Both the position numbers and the translations under genes were made by a program. A DNA stretch of 6,637 nt, taken from JBBPYA01 sp038200385 (GTDB lineage: Bacteria; Actinomycetota; Actinomycetes; Mycobacteriales; Geodermatophilaceae). The stretch is taken from positions 1-6,637 of the forward strand of contig JBBPYA010000143.1 in the NCBI GenBank assembly GCA_038200385.1, read 5' to 3'. Shown here in pieces: positions 5,290 through 6,637 of the stretch; position 1 is the first letter of the stretch, and each line of letters begins with the position of its first letter. Under the pieces are notes generated by a model, which was given only the letters and a program-made list of their open reading frames with translations, was not told the DNA's origin and made no database searches.

Positions 5290-5712
5290 GCCGGCCTCTG
5301 CGCCGCCGGCCGACTCCGGTCGTAGCTCCAGCAGACGGGCGAGCAGCCCGTTGACGAACGACGGCGAGTCGTCGGTAGACAGCGTCCCCGCCAGTCCCAC
5401 CGCCTCGCTGATCGCGACGGCGGCCGGGATGTCGGGGCACCAGAGCAGCTCGTAGGCGCCGATCCGCAACACGATGCGGTCCACGGTCGGCATCCGTGCC
5501 ACCGTCCAGCCCTCGGCATGACGCCCCAGCAGCTCGTCCAGCTCGTCGCGTCGAGCGGTCACCCCCTCCACCAGTGCAACGGCGTACGCCGGGACCGGCG
5601 GGTCGGCGCGGGCTCGCCAATCGGCCAGCGTGCGCACGGGGTCGGTGCCCCGCAACTCGGACTCGAAGAGAATGTCGACGGCGCGCTTGCGCGCCTTGGA
5701 CCGGGCCGGCAC
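5182..5712 (-). CDS. nusB: Transcription antitermination factor NusB with long C-terminal tail
   Basis: NusB binds boxA RNA together with ribosomal protein S10 (NusE) and helps antitermination of rRNA operons. The 176-residue product begins with the basic RSKARKRAVDILFESELRG (4-22). It keeps the helical-core motifs MPTVDRIVLRIGAYELLW (74-91), IPAAVAISEAVGLA (95-108) and SFVNGLLARLLEL (118-130). The recognisable family ends near residue 132. A tail of about 44 residues, Gly/Pro/Asp/Glu-rich, follows before the first stop. Residues 142-176 and the stop lie opposite the bldD 3' end. The GTG start begins nine bases after the efp stop, so co-transcription with efp is expected; the ribosome site before it is poor, which suggests coupling. 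No frameshift is evident in the core. Whether the tail is functional or just read-through to the next stop is open. Confidence 0.95.
   Translation of the reverse strand: MPARSKARKRAVDILFESELRGTDPVRTLADWRARADPPVPAYAVALVEGVTARRDELDELLGRHAEGWTVARMPTVDRIVLRIGAYELLWCPDIPAAVAISEAVGLAGTLSTDDSPSFVNGLLARLLELRPESAGGAEAGSDGGLDRPPGVGGEDPPTDQLLGEQAGTLVIDHRE
5290..5310 (+). terminator. Weak candidate hairpin after bldD
   Basis: GCCGGC at 5290-5295 and again at 5305-5310 can form a six-pair G+C stem with a nine-base loop right after the bldD stop. There is no T-run behind it, it lies inside nusB coding sequence, and each arm is itself palindromic, so it could form by chance. I see no better terminator between the two convergent genes. 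Confidence 0.2.
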
Positions 5713-5721
5713 GCCCGCGGC

Positions 5722-6285
5722 CTAGCTGTTGACCCGGCCGAGGTAGCGGCCGTCCCGGGTGTCGACCCGCACCTTCTCGCCGGTAGCGATGAACAGCGGT
5801 ACGGCGATGCTGGCGCCGGTCTCGAGCCGGGCCGGCTTGGTGCCGCCGGTGGACCGGTCGCCCTGCACACCGGGATCCGTCTCGGCGATCAGCAGCTCGA
5901 CCGAGGCGGGCAGCTCGACGGACAGCGGCGTTGCCTCGTGCACCGTCACGGTCGCGGCCATGTTCTCCAGCAGGTAGGCCGCGGTCCCGCCGACCGTCTC
6001 CGCCGACACGTGTTGCTGGTCATAGGTCTCGGTGTCCATGAACACGAAGTCGGAGCCGTCGCGGTAGAGAAAGCTCATCTCGCGCTTCTCGACGACCGCC
6101 ACCTCCACCCGGACGCCGGCGTTGAAGGTCTTGTCGACGTCCTTGCCAGTGCGCACGTTCTTCAGCGTCGTTCGCACGAAGGCGCCACCCTTACCCGGCT
6201 TCACGTGCTGAAACTCCACGACGTTCCAAAGCTGGCCGTCGAGGTCCAGGGTCATGCCGTTCTTCAAGTCGTTGGTCGTGGCCAC
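5722..6285 (-). CDS. efp: Translation elongation factor P
   Basis: EF-P binds between the P and E sites of stalled ribosomes and speeds peptide bonds at consecutive prolines. With the GTG at 6285 the product is 187 residues, the family's normal length, and begins MATTNDLKNGMTLDLDGQLW, typical of actinobacterial EF-P. Domain I (about 1-62) carries the loop HVKPGKGGAFVRT at 27-39 with the tip lysine Lys32; many actinobacterial proteins have PGKGP here, so the second Pro is replaced by Gly. Domains II and III follow, with the EF-P signature TDPGVQGDRSTGGTKPA and the ending DGRYLGRVNS. A TTG nine bases upstream is in frame but adds residues the family lacks. No Shine-Dalgarno precedes the GTG; a -10-like TAGCAT sits just upstream, so the mRNA may be leaderless. 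The gene lies 31 bases after aroK and nine before nusB. I see no epmA/epmB or earP modification gene in the window. Confidence 0.96.
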   Translation of the reverse strand: MATTNDLKNGMTLDLDGQLWNVVEFQHVKPGKGGAFVRTTLKNVRTGKDVDKTFNAGVRVEVAVVEKREMSFLYRDGSDFVFMDTETYDQQHVSAETVGGTAAYLLENMAATVTVHEATPLSVELPASVELLIAETDPGVQGDRSTGGTKPARLETGASIAVPLFIATGEKVRVDTRDGRYLGRVNS

Positions 6286-6293
6286 GAGACACA

Positions 6294-6299
6294 ATGCTA
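6294..6299 (-). promoter_or_regulatory. Possible -10 box for a leaderless efp transcript
   Basis: The minus strand reads TAGCAT, a TANNNT -10, eight bases before the GTG of efp, so transcription could start at or within two bases of the start codon. The matching -35 region, at the aroK stop (about CTGTAG), is poor. The absence of a Shine-Dalgarno before efp supports the idea, as leaderless mRNAs are common in actinobacteria. Confidence 0.4.
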
Positions 6300-6316
6300 A
6301 CCGGGCAGCCGGCTCC

Positions 6317-6637
6317 CTACAGACGCGCCAGCGCCGCCAGCACCGCTTCGGCGACCTCGGCCGGGCTGCGGCCGTCGGTGCCGACGGTGGCCGCGGCCAC
6401 CTCGACGTAGAGCGGTTCCCGGTCGCGCAGCAGGCCCAGCAGCTGGGCGCGCGGGCTTCCCAGTGCCGCCGGCCGGTCGCGGGCCAGGCCCATCCGGCGT
6501 ACGGCGTCCGGGAGGCCGACCTTGAGGAAGACCACCGGGTGGCCGGCGAGCAGCGCGCGGGCCGCCGGGTCGAGCACCGCCCCGCCGCCTACAGCGAGTA
6601 CGCCGCGGTGCTCGCGCATCGAGCGGCGGACGGCCTC
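6317..6637 (-). CDS. aroK: Shikimate kinase, C-terminal part (5' end outside window)
   Basis: Shikimate kinase phosphorylates shikimate at the 3-OH, the fifth step of chorismate synthesis. The last 106 codons are present. Counting from the window edge, the glycine motif VLAVGGGAVL at 13-22 matches the shikimate-binding GGGA. LARDRPAAL (51-59) corresponds to the LID segment with its conserved Arg (usually RPLL), and REPLYVEVA (73-81) supplies the Arg that binds shikimate in characterised enzymes. TDGRSPAEVAEAVLAAL follows at the end, also typical. The P-loop (Walker A) would lie beyond the right edge. An in-frame ATG at 6619 is internal, since the family continues upstream of it. The stop is 31 bases from the efp start, and aroB does not follow on this side. 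Confidence 0.93.
   Translation of the reverse strand, partial: EAVRRSMREHRGVLAVGGGAVLDPAARALLAGHPVVFLKVGLPDAVRRMGLARDRPAALGSPRAQLLGLLRDREPLYVEVAAATVGTDGRSPAEVAEAVLAALARL

Noticed and set aside
6286..6294. TTG at 6294 as the efp start.
   Set aside because: It adds three residues absent from the family, and GTG 6285 gives the canonical ATTNDLKNG N-terminus.
5518..6300. Plus-strand open frame of 260 codons opposite nusB and efp.
   Set aside because: It spans two well-recognised genes on the other strand and shows no domain.
1..6637. CRISPR arrays, tRNA or rRNA genes, insertion sequences, attachment sites, toxin-antitoxin or defence genes.
   Set aside because: I looked on both strands and saw none. 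The only repeats are the short ones listed, and every sizeable gene is a core metabolic, regulatory or translation gene.

Overview
The window is a compact, G+C-rich (about 70% by eye) stretch of an actinobacterial chromosome. It carries only core genes and no recognisable mobile DNA. The full-length BldD, its RGD-X8-RQED cyclic-di-GMP signature, the actinobacterial style of EF-P and the gene order point to a filamentous or BldD-bearing member of the Actinomycetes. I cannot fix the genus, but the wording of BldD is not that of Streptomyces itself.

Minus strand, 4408 down to 1: a de novo pyrimidine operon in the order pyrR-pyrB-pyrC-carA-carB; carB runs off the left edge. The first four genes are joined by 4-base stop/start overlaps (GTGA, ATGA, GTGA), and carA and carB are one base apart. 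The enzymes make carbamoyl phosphate (CarA/CarB), carbamoyl aspartate (PyrB) and dihydroorotate (PyrC). PyrR leads the operon. Just upstream of its Shine-Dalgarno is a hairpin that matches the PyrR-binding loop consensus very well, so the likely control is UMP-dependent translational repression of the whole coupled operon.

4409-4794: a divergent intergenic region of 386 bases. It holds, from the pyrR side, the Shine-Dalgarno, the PyrR element, a second leader hairpin, an extended -10 promoter, imperfect 13-15 base repeats, three CGGGTGA heptamers, and on the other side a good -35/-10 promoter for bldD with a near-consensus BldD box over its -10 and start point.

Plus strand, 4795-5289: bldD, the c-di-GMP-responsive master regulator of development.

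Minus strand, 6637 down to 5182: the end of aroK (shikimate kinase, 5' part outside the window), efp (elongation factor P, probably leaderless) and nusB (antitermination factor). The nusB 3' end runs 108 bases into the 3' end of bldD, codon opposite codon.

I found no undescribed multi-gene system. The points worth a second look are regulatory and architectural: the PyrR hairpin, the BldD autoregulatory site, the bldD/nusB antisense overlap, the PGKGG loop of EF-P, and two junctions (aroK-efp and pyrC-carA) that seem to lack genes often found there in relatives.
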